NCBI GenBank assembly: GCA_963750395.1
Contig: CAVVQM010000010.1
Coordinates: forward strand, 599,282-663,281
Origin: JADJPO01 sp963750395
Lineage (GTDB): Bacteria > Actinomycetota > Actinomycetes > Actinomycetales > Kineosporiaceae
Length of the DNA: 64,000 nt
Reading direction: 5' to 3'
Positions 35,775-46,069 of the stretch are shown here, piece after piece. How positions within the stretch are numbered: the first letter of the stretch is position 1; every line of letters begins with the position of its first letter. A program made the position numbers and the translations under genes. The notes below the pieces were generated by a model. That model was not told the origin of the DNA. It did no database searches and saw only the letters and a list, made by a program, of their open reading frames with translations.

Positions 35775-35929
35775 GACGAATGCCCTCCTTCGCAAGTTGG
35801 CCATGGGCTACCACTGTGAAGAGGGATCAGCCGTGCCCGAAATACACCCCGACGGGCCGTGGGCGAGTCTCTGAGGGCCAGGCGGGCCGCCATGGCGGCC
35901 CGTTCCGGCAAGGGCCTGCCAAGACCGTG

Positions 35930-36703
35930 TCAGAAGGGTATTTCGGTGGCCAGGAGGCCGGTTCCGTGAGCGCGGCCGGACAGGATGCGACAGAAGTCCA
36001 CGGCATCCATGTCGAGACGCTCGACTTTCGCTTCGGGGGGGTCGGGGTGGCGTTCGAACTCACCGCCGGCTGGCCCGGTGAGGACCAGGTGGAAGGGCTG
36101 TGCGTGTCGGCGGGCCCATTCGGCGACCACGTCGGCCACCAGCCGTCCGTCGTGGTCGGCGGTCAACACCGGTTCGTGTCCGAGAGCTCGGCACAGGTCG
36201 ATCCGGTGCAGCCAGGCGTCGCGGGTGAGGATCACGTCGACGAGGTATCCGAGGTTCCAGGTCTCCGTCCCACCGCGCAGCTCGACGGGGAATCTGACCA
36301 GTCGACGCGCGATGGCGGGTGTGCGATGCCGGCCCGCGGCCGCGGGTTCGACCAGGGCACGACACTCTGCGACCAGGGCCGGTGTGGTCAGGGACGCCGT
36401 CCGCTCGATCTGGATCTGGGTCATGATGTCGGTCTGGTCGCCGCCGTGTCGTGCGGCGCGGCGTCGGACCTCGAGCTGTTGGCTGGCCATTTCACGCAGC
36501 GATGCGGCCGAGCGCATCGCCCCGACCAGGTGCCCGACGAGGTCGCGCACGCTCCAGCCGGTGCAGTCGGTCGGTCTGGCCCACTCGTCCGGGCCGATGA
36601 CCTCGACGATGTCGGCGAGGCGTCGGTAGGCCGTGCGGGCCAGATCGCGGGCCTCGCCGTGATGAATGGGGCGCTGGACATGCGGGCAGGTCTGCTGGCT
36701 CAT
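35930..36703 (-). CDS. Maleylpyruvate isomerase family, mycothiol-dependent DinB-fold protein
   Basis: A 257-residue DinB-like four-helix protein. The N-terminal helix pair carries the family motif DCTGWSVRDLVGHLVG, whose His is a predicted metal ligand, and a second ligand cluster appears in RDAWLHRIDL. Mycothiol-dependent isomerases and uncharacterised metal-binding proteins share this fold. The ATG at 36703 starts just after the TetR gene stop, so the two form an operon. The reaction is unknown; the TetR protein probably regulates it. Confidence 0.8.
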   Translation of the reverse strand: MSQQTCPHVQRPIHHGEARDLARTAYRRLADIVEVIGPDEWARPTDCTGWSVRDLVGHLVGAMRSAASLREMASQQLEVRRRAARHGGDQTDIMTQIQIERTASLTTPALVAECRALVEPAAAGRHRTPAIARRLVRFPVELRGGTETWNLGYLVDVILTRDAWLHRIDLCRALGHEPVLTADHDGRLVADVVAEWARRHAQPFHLVLTGPAGGEFERHPDPPEAKVERLDMDAVDFCRILSGRAHGTGLLATEIPF

Positions 36704-36708
36704 GGTGA

Positions 36709-37329
36709 TCAACTCCGCTCGGTATCTGCAGGGTGCGGGGGGTCCCGTGGGACGCCTACGTGGTCGCAGAACAGGTCGACGGCCTCATCGAGCAGCCGCC
36801 CCCAGCGGTCGCCGCCAGGGTCGTTGGATATCTGCTGATCGGTGAGTCCGGTGATGATGGCGGTCCAGAGGTCAAGGTGGCGCGCGTCGCAGATGCCGGC
36901 GTTGGTGAACTGGCGACGGAACCGGTCCAACGCCTCCACGGCGAGCCGGTAGGACTCCTCGGACGGGGTGAAGCCGGGGATCGTGCGTTGGAACAGCAAC
37001 TGGTACCGAGCCGGGTCGCTGGTGCAGAACGCGAAGAAGGCCCGGGCGCCGGCTCGGAAGTCACCCCTGGTCAGGTTCTCCTCGGGCAAGAACTCCATCG
37101 TCTCGGCCAACTCGACCTGCCCCTGACTGAACATCGCGTCGTAGATCTCGTACTTGGACGCGAAGTAGGAGTACAGGCTGGGCGCCTGCATCCCGACCCG
37201 CTCGGCCACGTCCCGCAACGAGACGGCGGCCACCCCGTGCTCTCGTGCGCAGGCCCACGCCGCGGCCAGGATCTCCCGCCGGACCGACGCCCGTCGACGC
37301 TGCACCCGACCGGCTTTGCCTAACGCCAT
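36709..37329 (-). CDS. TetR-family transcriptional regulator
   Basis: A 206-residue repressor. The N-terminal helix-turn-helix (about residues 17-63) contains VSLRDVAERVGMQAPSLYSYF, with the family's typical YSYFASKYEIYDAM following. The C-terminal part is a ligand-binding helical domain of unknown specificity. No ribosome site is visible upstream of the ATG. A perfect inverted repeat lies 10 bases upstream of the start, implying autoregulation. It is co-directional with the isomerase-family gene five bases on. Confidence 0.88.
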   Translation of the reverse strand: MALGKAGRVQRRRASVRREILAAAWACAREHGVAAVSLRDVAERVGMQAPSLYSYFASKYEIYDAMFSQGQVELAETMEFLPEENLTRGDFRAGARAFFAFCTSDPARYQLLFQRTIPGFTPSEESYRLAVEALDRFRRQFTNAGICDARHLDLWTAIITGLTDQQISNDPGGDRWGRLLDEAVDLFCDHVGVPRDPPHPADTERS

Positions 37330-37338
37330 TCAAACAAT

Positions 37339-37351
37339 CTAATCACATTAG
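37339..37351. promoter_or_regulatory. Candidate TetR operator CTAATCACATTAG
   Basis: CTAAT-CAC-ATTAG is a perfect inverted repeat 10-22 bases upstream of the tetR ATG. The sequence is AT-rich in a very GC-rich setting, which makes it stand out. Autoregulation of the tetR/isomerase operon is the likely purpose. Confidence 0.55.
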
Positions 37352-37382
37352 GGAAACAGGTCAACCCAAGCGGTGTTCGCGG

Positions 37383-38485
37383 TCAGGTCGCGCCGAGCGC
37401 GGCGTACCGCGGCTTGACGACCTCCTCGATGATCGTCAGACGCTCGTCGAACGGGATGAAGGCGCTCTTCAGCGCGTTCACCGTGACCCAGCGCAGATCG
37501 TTCAGGGTCCAACCGGCCTCGTCGACCAACTGGCGCATCTCCTTGGTCATCGAGGTGCCCGACATCAGCCGGTTGTCCGTGTTCAGGGTGACCCGGAAAC
37601 GCAGGTCCTTCAGCAGGGTGATCGGGTGCTCGGCGATCGACGCCGCGGCGCCGGTCTGGACGTTGCTCGTCGGGCACATCTCCAACGGGATCCGGGCGTC
37701 ACGCACCCAGTTGGCCAGCGGGCCCATCGACACCCTCGGCCGCCCGTGGGGGTCCACCCCGCCCAGCACGTCGATGTCGTCGACGATCCGCACGCCGTGC
37801 CCGAGGCGGTCGGTCCCGCAGACCTGAACGGCCTCCCAGATGCTGGCCAGCCCGAAGGCCTCCCCGGCGTGGATGGTGACGTGGAAGTTCTCCCGATGCA
37901 GGTACTCGAAGGCGTCCAGATGGCGCGACGGCGGGAAACCCGCCTCGGCCCCGGCGATGTCGAACCCGACCACGCCCTCGTCCCGGTGCCGGACGGCCAG
38001 TTCGGCGATCTCCTTGGCCCGCGCGGCATGCCGCATCGCGGTCAGCAGGGTGCCCACACGGATCCCCGGCCGGCGGCGACGGCCCGGGCCGTGCCGTCCG
38101 CGAAGCCCTCCTGCACCGCCGACACCACCTGGTCCAGACTCAGTCCGCGATCGAGGTGTTGCTCGGGGGCGTAACGGATCTCGGCGTACACCACGCCGTC
38201 GGCGGCCAGGTCGATCGCGCATTCACGGGCCACCCGGACCAGGTCGTCGTGACGCTGCATCACCGCCACGGTGTGGGTGAACGTCTCCAGGTAGGACTCC
38301 AACGACCCGGAGTCGGCCTGGGTGCGGAACCACTCGTCGAGCACCCCGGCGTCCGCGGCGGGCACCGGGTGGCCGACCTCGTCCGCCAGCTCCAGGACGG
38401 TGGCGGCGCGCAGCCCGCCGTCCAGGTGGTCGTGCAGCAGGACCTTGGGCGCGGCGGCGACGGCGTCGGACACGGAGATGGCCAT
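37383..38485 (-). pseudogene. add: Adenosine deaminase, one frameshift
   Basis: Converts (deoxy)adenosine to (deoxy)inosine with a zinc ion. Both parts align to the actinobacterial enzyme: KVLLHDHLDGGLR (zinc His pair), then after the break TAMRHAARAKEIAEL, FHVTIHAGEAFG, RLGHGVRIVDD and the final NTDNRLMSGTSMT. The frame changes at the CCCC run 38064-38067. Restoring one base there gives a continuous protein of about 368 residues. No other lesion is seen, so this is probably a homopolymer error and the gene functional. The start at 38485 fits the family; 38503 is possible. The product inosine feeds PNP. Confidence 0.85.
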
Positions 38486-38611
38486 GAGCGGGACTGTAGT
38501 CATGAGTGTTCGCGACGGCGCAGCCAACCGGCCCCCCGAGCCGACCAGTTGAGCCCTCCTCACGCGGACGACCGGGGGTCCTCGCCGTGCGACCACTGCT
38601 ACCTTCGCGAC

Positions 38612-39457
38612 GTGGATTTGCTGACCGACGCTGCAACCCTTCGGGACCACCTTGGAGGACCAGACCTGGTCCTCCTCGACGTCCGCTGGCAACTGGGCCG
38701 CGACGACGGTCACGCCCAGTACCTGTCCGGCCACCTGCCCGGGGCGGTCTATGTCGACGTCGACGCCGAACTCGCCGCGCCGCCGACACCTCAGCACGGC
38801 CGTCACCCGCTGCCCGACCTGGCGACTCTGCAGGCCGCCGCCCGACGTTGGGGAGTCCGCCGGGACAGCCACATCGTGGTCTACGACGACTGGAGCTCGA
38901 TGGCCGCCGCGCGGGCGTGGTGGCTCCTGCGCTGGGCCGGGCTGGTCAAGGTGCAGATCCTGGACGGGGCACTGCCTGCCTGGCGAGCCGCGGGCGGCGA
39001 ACTGGAGACCGGCCCGGTCTCACCCGATCCCGGCGACGTCACACTGTCCGAGGGCGGGCTCTCGGTCGTGGATGCCGACCAGGTGGCCGACCTGGCCGGC
39101 ACGGGTGCCGCCGGCGGCGCCGCCGTGCTGGACGCGCGGGCCGGCGAGCGCTACCGCGGCGAGGTCGAGCCGATCGACCCGAAGGCCGGTCACATCCCCG
39201 GAGCGGTGAGCGTGCCCACGACCGACAACCTCGGACCGGACGGCACCTTCCTGCCCGGGCCCGTTCTGCGGCAACGGTTCGCCGAACTCGGGATCGCCCC
39301 CGACGTCGAGGTCGCCGTCTACTGCGGCTCGGGTGTCACCGCAGCGCACGAGATCGCCGCGCTGACCATCGCAGGATTCGACGCGGCCCTCTACCCGGGG
39401 TCGTGGTCGCAGTGGTCGGCCGACCCGGACCGTCCGGTGGCGGTCGGGCCCGACTGA
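38612..39457 (+). CDS. sseA: Thiosulfate sulfurtransferase, tandem rhodanese
   Basis: A 281-residue protein with two rhodanese domains. The N-terminal one is catalytically dead (VVYDDWSSMAAARAWW, Asp where Cys would be). The C-terminal one has the active loop VYCGSGVTA with the persulfide-forming Cys at about residue 238. It would transfer sulfur from thiosulfate or 3-mercaptopyruvate to thiol acceptors. The GTG has no ribosome site and a TACCTT element lies close upstream, so a leaderless transcript is possible. Divergent from add. Confidence 0.9.
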   Translation: MDLLTDAATLRDHLGGPDLVLLDVRWQLGRDDGHAQYLSGHLPGAVYVDVDAELAAPPTPQHGRHPLPDLATLQAAARRWGVRRDSHIVVYDDWSSMAAARAWWLLRWAGLVKVQILDGALPAWRAAGGELETGPVSPDPGDVTLSEGGLSVVDADQVADLAGTGAAGGAAVLDARAGERYRGEVEPIDPKAGHIPGAVSVPTTDNLGPDGTFLPGPVLRQRFAELGIAPDVEVAVYCGSGVTAAHEIAALTIAGFDAALYPGSWSQWSADPDRPVAVGPD

Positions 39458-39471
39458 CCGGCCGCGGTCCG

Positions 39472-39789
39472 TCAGCTCGGCTGTCGGATGGCGGCGACGG
39501 CCAGCACGACCCCGGCGATCCCGAGGAGCAGGGGCACTGCCGCGGTCGCGACGAGCCTGCGCCACGGTGACGGCAGAACGCCGTGCAGACCCGGTTGCTG
39601 CCGGGTAGAAGCGAATCCCGCCGCGGCCGCCGCGGCCACGGTCAAGAGCGCCGTCGCCACCAGGAGGGCCACCGAGCCGCGGTGAGCCGCGGCCAGCACG
39701 GTGACCCCGCCGATCAACGATCCGGCGATCCCGGTGCGCTGCCAGGCCATCGCGGTCCGCTCGGGCTGGAGCCCCGGATCCCGCGTCAT
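39472..39789 (-). CDS. DUF202 family membrane protein
   Basis: A 105-residue protein with the DUF202 signature QPERTAMAWQRT followed by three hydrophobic segments (about residues 22-45, 47-63, 79-100). Its ATG overlaps by one base the stop of a second DUF202 gene, so the two are translationally coupled and probably act together in the membrane. The role of the family is unknown. Confidence 0.82.
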   Translation of the reverse strand: MTRDPGLQPERTAMAWQRTGIAGSLIGGVTVLAAAHRGSVALLVATALLTVAAAAAAGFASTRQQPGLHGVLPSPWRRLVATAAVPLLLGIAGVVLAVAAIRQPS

Positions 39790-40199
39790 CAGCTGGTCCG
39801 AACGGTGAGCACCAGAACGGCCAGTCCCAACGAGGCGAGCACGATCGCCCCGGCCAGCCAAGGCAGGGCGACCGGAGCCGGCAGGTGGTCTGTCGGTCCG
39901 CAGCGCCAGTTCCCGGCGGCGCCAGCCGAGGACGGCCGAGACCGCAAGCCAGCCTCCGAGCAGGCACATGACGGCCGGCCACCAGGTGCGACCAGCGGGG
40001 ACAGGCCCGCGAGGCGGGCGACCGAGGTCAGCCCCACCCCTCCGGCGACCATCGCCAGCGAGGTGCGCACCCAGGCCAGCGCGGTCCGTTCGTTCGCCAT
40101 CGAGAACCGCGGGTCGGGCTCGGTGCCCTGACGGTAGAGCGAGACCGGACGACGCTGTCCCACCGGTCCGCTCGCCCGGTCCTCGTCCTGTCGGTCCAC
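39789..40199 (-). pseudogene. DUF202/YidH-family membrane protein, two frameshifts
   Basis: The N-terminal part is intact (PDPRFSMANERTALAWVRTSLAMVAGG, read in two overlapping pieces). The frame is lost near 39986 and regained near 39882; between them the alternate frame encodes MCLLGGWLAVSAVLGWRRRE, clearly the second membrane segment. One missing C and one extra base explain both changes, and the repaired product is about 136 residues with three membrane segments. The GTG lies two bases past the deoA stop. Probably sequencing error. Confidence 0.7.
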
Positions 40200-40201
40200 G
40201 A

Positions 40202-41523
40202 TCAGGCGACCCTGTCGATGATCAGCCGGCGCTCGGGCGGGCGCGAGCCCGGCGGCGGCGAGCACCCAGGCGCCCGTCCAGGTCACGCAGCGCCGCCTCG
40301 AAGGCCGCGGGGGTGTCGGTGTGCAGGGTCAGCAAGCGGCTGCCCGCTCGCGACGGCGCCGCACCGGGTTTGGCGTGCAGCTCGACTGCCGGCCGCCGGC
40401 CTGCACCGGGTCCTCCTTGCGCGCCCGGCCGGCGCCAAGCCGCCAGGCGGCAGACCCCGACCTTGAGCGCGTCCAGCTGCATCAGCACGCCGTCCCCGTC
40501 GGCGGCGACCACATGCTGCTCGCGCGCGGTGGGCAGCGCGGCGTCCGGGTCGCCGCCCTGGGCGGCGACCATCGCGCCGCCAGGTGTCCATGGCCCGCCC
40601 GTCGGCCAGCGCCGGCGGCCGGGTCGACGTCGGCCAGTCCCGCCCCGGCGAGCATCTCGCGGGCCAGCGCGAGCGGTCAGCTCGACGACGTCCGTCGGGC
40701 CGCCGCCGGCCAGCACCTCGAGCGACTCGCGCACCTCGAGCGCGTTGCCCGCGGTCAGGCCGAGCGGGGTGGACATGTCGGTGAGCAGGGCGACGGTGCG
40801 CACCCCGGCGTCGGTGCCGAGGTCGACCATCGTCCGGGCCAGCTCGCGGGCGCGTGCTCGACGGTCCTTCATGAACGCGCCGGAGCCGACCTTGACGTCG
40901 AGCACCAGCGCGCCGGTGCCCTCGGCGATCTTCTTGCTCATGATCGAGCTGGCGATCAGCGGGATCGACTCGACGGTCGCGGTGACGTCGCGCAGCGCGT
41001 AGAGCTTGCGGTCGGCGGGCGCCAGCCCGGCACCGGCGGCGCAGACCACGGCGCCGACGTCGCGCAGCTGGGCCAGCATCTCCGCGTTCGACAGCTCCGC
41101 CCGCCAGCCGGGGATCGACTCCAGCTTGTCCAGGGTGCCGCCGGTGTGGCCCAGACCCCGGCCGGACAGCTGCGGCACGGCGACGCCGAAGCTGGCCACC
41201 AGCGGCGCCAGCGGGAGCGTGATCTTGTCGCCGACGCCGCCGGTGGAGTGCTTGTCGGCGGTCGGCCTGCCGAGGGCGGAGAAGTCCATCCGCTCCCCGG
41301 AGGCGATCATCGCCGCCGTCCAGCGGGCGATCTCGCGCCGGGACATGCCGTTGAGCAGGATGGCCATCGCCAGCGCCGACATCTGCTCCTCGGCGACCAC
41401 GCCTCGGGTGTAGGCGTCGACCACCCAGTCGATCTGCGCGTCGCTCAGCTCGTGGCGGTCCCGCTTGGCCGCGATCACGTCGACCGCGGCGAACGGCTCG
41501 ACCCGGTCCGACGGCTCAGTCAC
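40202..41523 (-). pseudogene. deoA: Thymidine phosphorylase, multiply frameshifted 3' part
   Basis: Phosphorolyses thymidine or deoxyuridine to base and deoxyribose-1-phosphate. The first 285 residues are intact and convincing: DKHSTGGVGDKITLPL, GLGHTGGTLDKLE, VKVGSGAFMK. From about 40675 to 40230 the frame changes repeatedly. Breaks near 40674, 40613, 40578 and 40449 are each repaired by dropping one base, giving VVELTLALAREMLAGAG, MDTWRAMVAAQGGDPD and VCAWRLGAGRARKEDP; others follow nearer the end, which repairs to PERRLIIDRVA. Such dense +1 shifts with conserved sequence point to poor consensus. The GTG at 41523 follows GGGAG. Confidence 0.82.
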
Positions 41524-42000
41524 CATCGCTCCCGCGCCCGGTCGGGTGTCCAGGTCGTCCGGTCCGAAGGCGTCGGGCAGCACCTGGCGACAGCGGGACG
41601 ACGCCGCGCGCCGTCTCCAGGGCAGCTCGCCGGCCGCCCGCCTCGTACAGCAGCTGGCGGCACCGCCCGCACGGCATCAGCGGCTCGCCGTCGCCGGCCG
41701 ACGACGCTGACCGCCAGCAGCCGCCCACCGCCGTCGAGTGCAGCGCCGAGACCAGGCCGCACTCGGCGCACAGACCCAGCCCGTAGGAGGCGTTCTCGAC
41801 GTTGCACCCGAGGACGACCCGCAGGGCTCCACCGCGTCCGCGGCCAGCCCGGCCGCGCCCACCGGGAAGGAGCTGTAGGGCGCATAGGCATGCCCCAGGG
41901 CGTCGCGGGCGGCCGCGCGTAGCGCGGGCCAGTCGACGGGTCCACGTGCGGCTTCACCACGGACGTGACCCGCTCGACGCTCCCCGGGAGCTGGTCGCAC
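41520..42000 (-). pseudogene. cdd: Cytidine deaminase, multiply frameshifted
   Basis: Zinc enzyme that deaminates cytidine and deoxycytidine. Pieces in different frames give the whole protein: YAPYSSFPVGAAG, then GCNVENASYGLGLCAECGLV (catalytic Glu and first zinc Cys), then GEPLMPCGRCRQLLYEAGG (the remaining zinc Cys pair), then LPDAFGPDDL. Breaks fall near 41826 and between about 41715 and 41585. The exact start is unclear because the first codons may also be shifted. The last piece is in the same frame as deoA. It lies directly after the second permease of the nucleoside importer. Confidence 0.78.
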
Positions 42001-42001
42001 G

Positions 42002-43266
42002 CTAGGTGGCGGTGCCCTTGCGATAGATCTGCCCGTCGGCGGCCGGCATCTTCAGTCGTTGACTGGCCAGCGCGAGCACCAGCAGCGTGGTCACGTAGGG
42101 CGTCGCCGAGGTGAACTGCTGCGGCACGGTGTCGGTGAGGGTGAAGATCGCCAGCGAGCCGGCGGCGAGCAGCAGCGCGACGATCCCGGTGCCGCGGGTG
42201 CCGCCCACCAGCAGGTAGACCCCGAAGAGCGCCAGCCCGATGGCCAGGGACAGGAACAGCGCGTGCACGCTGACCTCACCCTGGCGCAGCTGCAGCGCGT
42301 CGGTGAACCCGAACACCCCCGCGCCCACGGCCAGGCCGCTCGGGCCGCCAGTTGCCGAAGATCATCGCGGCCAGACCGATGAACCCCCGCCCGCCGGTCT
42401 GCCCCTCCCGGTAGTAGTTCGAGGCCACCATCGACAGGAAGGCGCCACCCAGACCGGCCAGGGCGCCGGACATGACCACGCCGATGTACTTGTAGAGGTA
42501 GACGTTGACACCGAGCGACTCGGCCGCGTAGGGGTTCTCTCCGCACGACCGCAGCCGAAGCCCGAACCTGGTGCGCCACAACGCATAGGTGGACGCCGGG
42601 ATCAGCACGACCGCGAGCACCGTCACCCAGGAGACGTTGGTGACCAGACCGCCGAGCACTCCGGCGGCGTCGGAGACCAGGAAGATGTCCCGGTTCTCGA
42701 GCGCACGCAGCCCGCTCGACAGCAACGGCACGGTGAAGGTGCCGGGCTGCGGCACCTGCGGGGACTGGGTCACCCCGCCGCCCTCTGAACCGGTGAAGAT
42801 CAGCGAGGACAGGAACCGCGCCACCCCCGGCCCGAGCAGGTTGATCGCGACGCCGGAGACGATGTGATCGACCCCGAACGTCACCGTGGCGAGCGCATGC
42901 ACCAGGCCGCCGAGGGCCCCGCCCAGGATCCCGGCGACGACCCCCGCCCAGGGCCCGTACTGCAGCGCACCGTAGGCCGCACACCAGGTTCCGAGCACCA
43001 TCATGCCCTCGAGGCCGATGTTGACCACGCCGACCCGTTCGGACCACAGACCGCCGAGCCCGGCCAGCATGATCGGTATGGCCAGGCGCAGGGCGGCACC
43101 CGCCGTCCCGGAGGAGGTGAGGTCGTCGGCACCGGTGGCGAGCCGGGTGACCGAGAGCACCGCCAGCACGGCGACCGCCAGGGTCAGGGCGCGGATCAGG
43201 GCGCTGGCCATCAGCGGACGTCGCAACGAGGCCGCCGTCGCGGGGGGCCTCCAGATCCGTCGCCAT
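42002..43266 (-). pseudogene. Nucleoside ABC transporter permease 2, two frameshifts
   Basis: Membrane subunit of the BMP-associated importer, about 420 residues when repaired, with roughly nine hydrophobic segments. Family stretches include SERVGVVNIGLEGMMVLG, GVDHIVSGVAINLL and CGENPYAAESLGVN. Breaks are near 43247 (an extra C in a C run) and 42348 (one extra base; repair gives FGNWRPSGLAVGAGVFGF). The ATG overlaps the stop of permease 1 by one base. Confidence 0.8.
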
Positions 43267-44415
43267 CAGGCCACCCCCGCCGGCTGGGCGGCGAGCCGTG
43301 GGCGGATCGGAGAGCTGGCCGGCCACCCGCCGCTGCTCGGCGGCGACGCGCCAGCGCCGGACCACCTCGTACGCGATGACGACCGCCAGCACGATGATCC
43401 CCTGCATGATCGTCACGATCTCCTTGGGGATCCCCTCGAGGTCGAGGATCAGGTTGGACACGTCCAGGAAGCCCCACAGCAGCGCGGCGAAGGCGATGCC
43501 GAACGGGTTGTTCCGGCCCGAGCAGCGCGATCGCGATCCCGGTGAAGCCGATCCCGGCCGGGAAGTCCTGCCCGTAGGAGTGGGAGTCACCGAGCAACAG
43601 CGGCATGCCCACCAGTCCGGCGATCCCTCCCGAGAGGAGCATCGAGGCGACCACCATGCGTTTGACGTTCACCCCGGAGGTGACCGCGGCAGGCTCGGAC
43701 ATGCCGGTCGCGCGCAGGTCGAAGCCGAACCGGGTACGGCTCAGGACGAACCAGTAGAGGACGCCGACCAGGCCGGAGACCACGATGAACCCGTAGACCT
43801 CACCGCCGGAGGTGCCGAAACCGGGGAACCAGCCCGACTCCGCGATCCGCGGCGTCCGCACGATGTTCCCCTCCAGCCTGGCGAACACCGCGGGGGTGAG
43901 CATCCAGGCGACCAGAGCACCGGCGATGTAGTTGAGCATGATCGTCGAGATCACCTCGTTGACCCCGCGGTAGACCTTGAGCAGCGCCGGCGATACCGGC
44001 CCAGAGCGCGCCGACCACGACGCCGACGCCGACGATCAGCGCGATGTGCAACGGCCTGGGCAGGGTCACCGAGGCGCCGACCACCGCGGCGCACATCGCC
44101 GCCAGGCGGTACTGGCCGTCGACACCGATGTTGAACAGGTTCATCCGGAACCCGATCGCCACCGCCAAGGCCGACAGGTAGTAGGCCGCGGACTTGTTCA
44201 GGATGTTGACCAGGTTCGAGGCCTGGATCCCGAAGTCGTACATCGCCGTGAACGCGGTGATCGGGTCGTGTCCGGCCAGCAGCAGCACGAGCGAGGACAG
44301 CCCGACCGCGACGGCGAAGGCCATCGTGGGGGCCAGCAGCGCCATGCCGATCCGGCGCGGGTCCGTCCAGGACGAGAAGTCTCGAACCCGCGGCGGTGGT
44401 CCGGCCGCTTGCCAT
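43266..44415 (-). pseudogene. Nucleoside ABC transporter permease 1, three frameshifts
   Basis: First membrane subunit of the importer, about 380 residues when repaired. MALLAPTMAFAVAV begins the first membrane helix after a short N-terminal MASGRTTAAG. The core has RMNLFNIGVDGQYRLAAM, VISTIMLNYIAGALVAWML and GMSEPAAVTSGVNVKRM, all typical of BMP-linked permeases. Breaks near 44395, 43993 and 43523 are each repaired by dropping one base, for example giving AGIAALLKVYRGVNEV. The start overlaps the ATPase stop by one base. Confidence 0.8.
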
Positions 44416-45955
44416 CACGCGGCCCCTTCGGCAGAGGAACCGGCGCCGGTCATCGCCGAGCCGAGTTGCTCGGGCGTGACGGTCGCCGGGTCGGCCTCGG
44501 CGACCAGCACGCCGCGCAGGATGACCCGCAACGTGTCCGACAGCCCGATCAACTCATCCAGATCGGCGCTGATCAGCAGGACGGCCAGGCCCTCGGCCCG
44601 GGCGTGGCGCAGGTGGTCCCAGATGGCCGCCTGCGCACCGACGTCCACCCCGCGGGTGGGGTGGGCGGCCAGCAGCAGCCGCGGCTGCGAGCTCATCTCC
44701 CGGCCGACGATGAACTTCTGCTGGTTACCGCCGGACAGTGCCGAGGCGGTGACCTCGATGGACGGCGTGCGGACGTCGTACTCCCGCACGATCCGCTCCG
44801 TGTCCAGACGGGCGTGGCGTCGGTCGATCAGACCCCGGCGGGCATTCGGCTCGGTGGTCTGGTGGCCGAGCACCCGGTTCTCCCACAGCGGGGCCTCGAG
44901 CAGCAGCCCCTGGCGGATCCGGTCCTCGGGGATGAACGAGATCCCCCGCTCACGACGATGGCGGGTGCTCAGGGCGGAGATGTCCTCGCCGTCGAGGCGA
45001 ACCCGACCGGTCGCGGGCCGGATTCCCATGATCGCCTCGACGAGTTCGGCCTGGCCGTTGCCCTCCACTCCGGCGATGCCGAGGACCTCGCCGGCATGGA
45101 TGGTGAAGGTGACGTCGTCGACGACGGGGCGGCCCGTGCCGCCCGACCGTCAGGCCGCTCACCTCCAGGACCGGGCGATCGGTGACCGTGGAGTCGGTCG
45201 TCTGCGGGGATGGCAGTTCGCTGCCGACCATCATCTCGGCCAGCTGCTGCGGAGTGACCTCGCTGGGCGCGACGGTGCCGACCGTCTTGCCCCGCCGGAT
45301 CACCGTGATCGCGTCGGCGACCTGGAGCACCTCGTCCAGCTTGTGCGAGATGAAGATGACGGTCAGGCCCTCGGACTTCAGCTCGGCCAACGCCTCGAAG
45401 AGTTCGTCGACCTCCTGCGGCACCAGGACGGCAGTCGGCTCGTCCAGGATCAGGATGCGCGCACCCCGGTAGAGCACCTTGAGGATCTCGACCCGCTGGC
45501 GCTGACCGACGCCCAGGTCACTGACCAACGGGTCAGGATCGACCTCCAGTCCGTACCGGTCGGAGATCTCGATGATCCGGCGGCGGGCCTCGTCGGCGTC
45601 CAGTCTGAAGACGGTGCCCGGCTCGCTGCCCAGGACGATGTTCTCGGCCACGGTGAAGTTGTCCGCCAGCTTGAAGTGCTGGTGCACCATGCCGATCCCG
45701 GCGTCGATGGCGTCCGACGGGGCTGTGGAAGGAGTGGACCCGGCCCTCGATCTCGACCGTGCCCTCGTCGGGCTTCTGCATCCCGTAGAGGATCTTCATG
45801 AGGGTGGACTTGCCCGCGCCGTTCTCACCGCACAGCGCGTGCACCGTCCCGGGCTCGACGGCCAGGGTGATGTCCTCGTTCGCCACCACGCCCGGGAAGC
45901 GCTTGGTGATCCCGGTCAGGCGAACCGCTGGTGGTGCCTGTCCTCCGTCCGCCAT
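44415..45955 (-). pseudogene. Nucleoside ABC transporter ATPase (two ABC domains), two frameshifts
   Basis: About 513 residues when repaired, with two nucleotide-binding domains in RbsA style. Domain 1 has Walker A GENGAGKST, the variant signature DLGVGQRQRVEI and Walker B ILILDEPTAVL. Domain 2 has the degenerate Walker A GVEGNGQAE, ALSGGNQQKFIVGR and LLLAAHPTRGVD. Breaks near 45722 and 45143 are repaired by one base each, the second giving GGTGRPVVDDVTF. It lies between the binding protein and two permeases, forming a complete importer. Confidence 0.82.
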
Positions 45956-46000
45956 CCGCCGGCCTCCTCGTCAACGGCCCCGCGGGCCCAGGGAAAGGAC

Positions 46001-46039
46001 GACGGGCCCGGGGGAACGCTAGCGCCCCCCGGGCCCGTC
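46001..46039 (-). terminator. Strong hairpin between BMP binding protein and ATPase genes
   Basis: GACGGGCCCGGGGG (46001-46014) pairs with CCCCCGGGCCCGTC (46026-46039), a 14-pair stem around an 11-base loop. It begins 31 bases past the BMP stop and ends 46 bases before the ATPase start, on the minus strand. A partial terminator or RNA stabiliser here would give more binding protein than transporter, a common arrangement. Confidence 0.7.
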
Positions 46040-46069
46040 AGGTCCCAGAACCACCTACCCGTCAACCAG

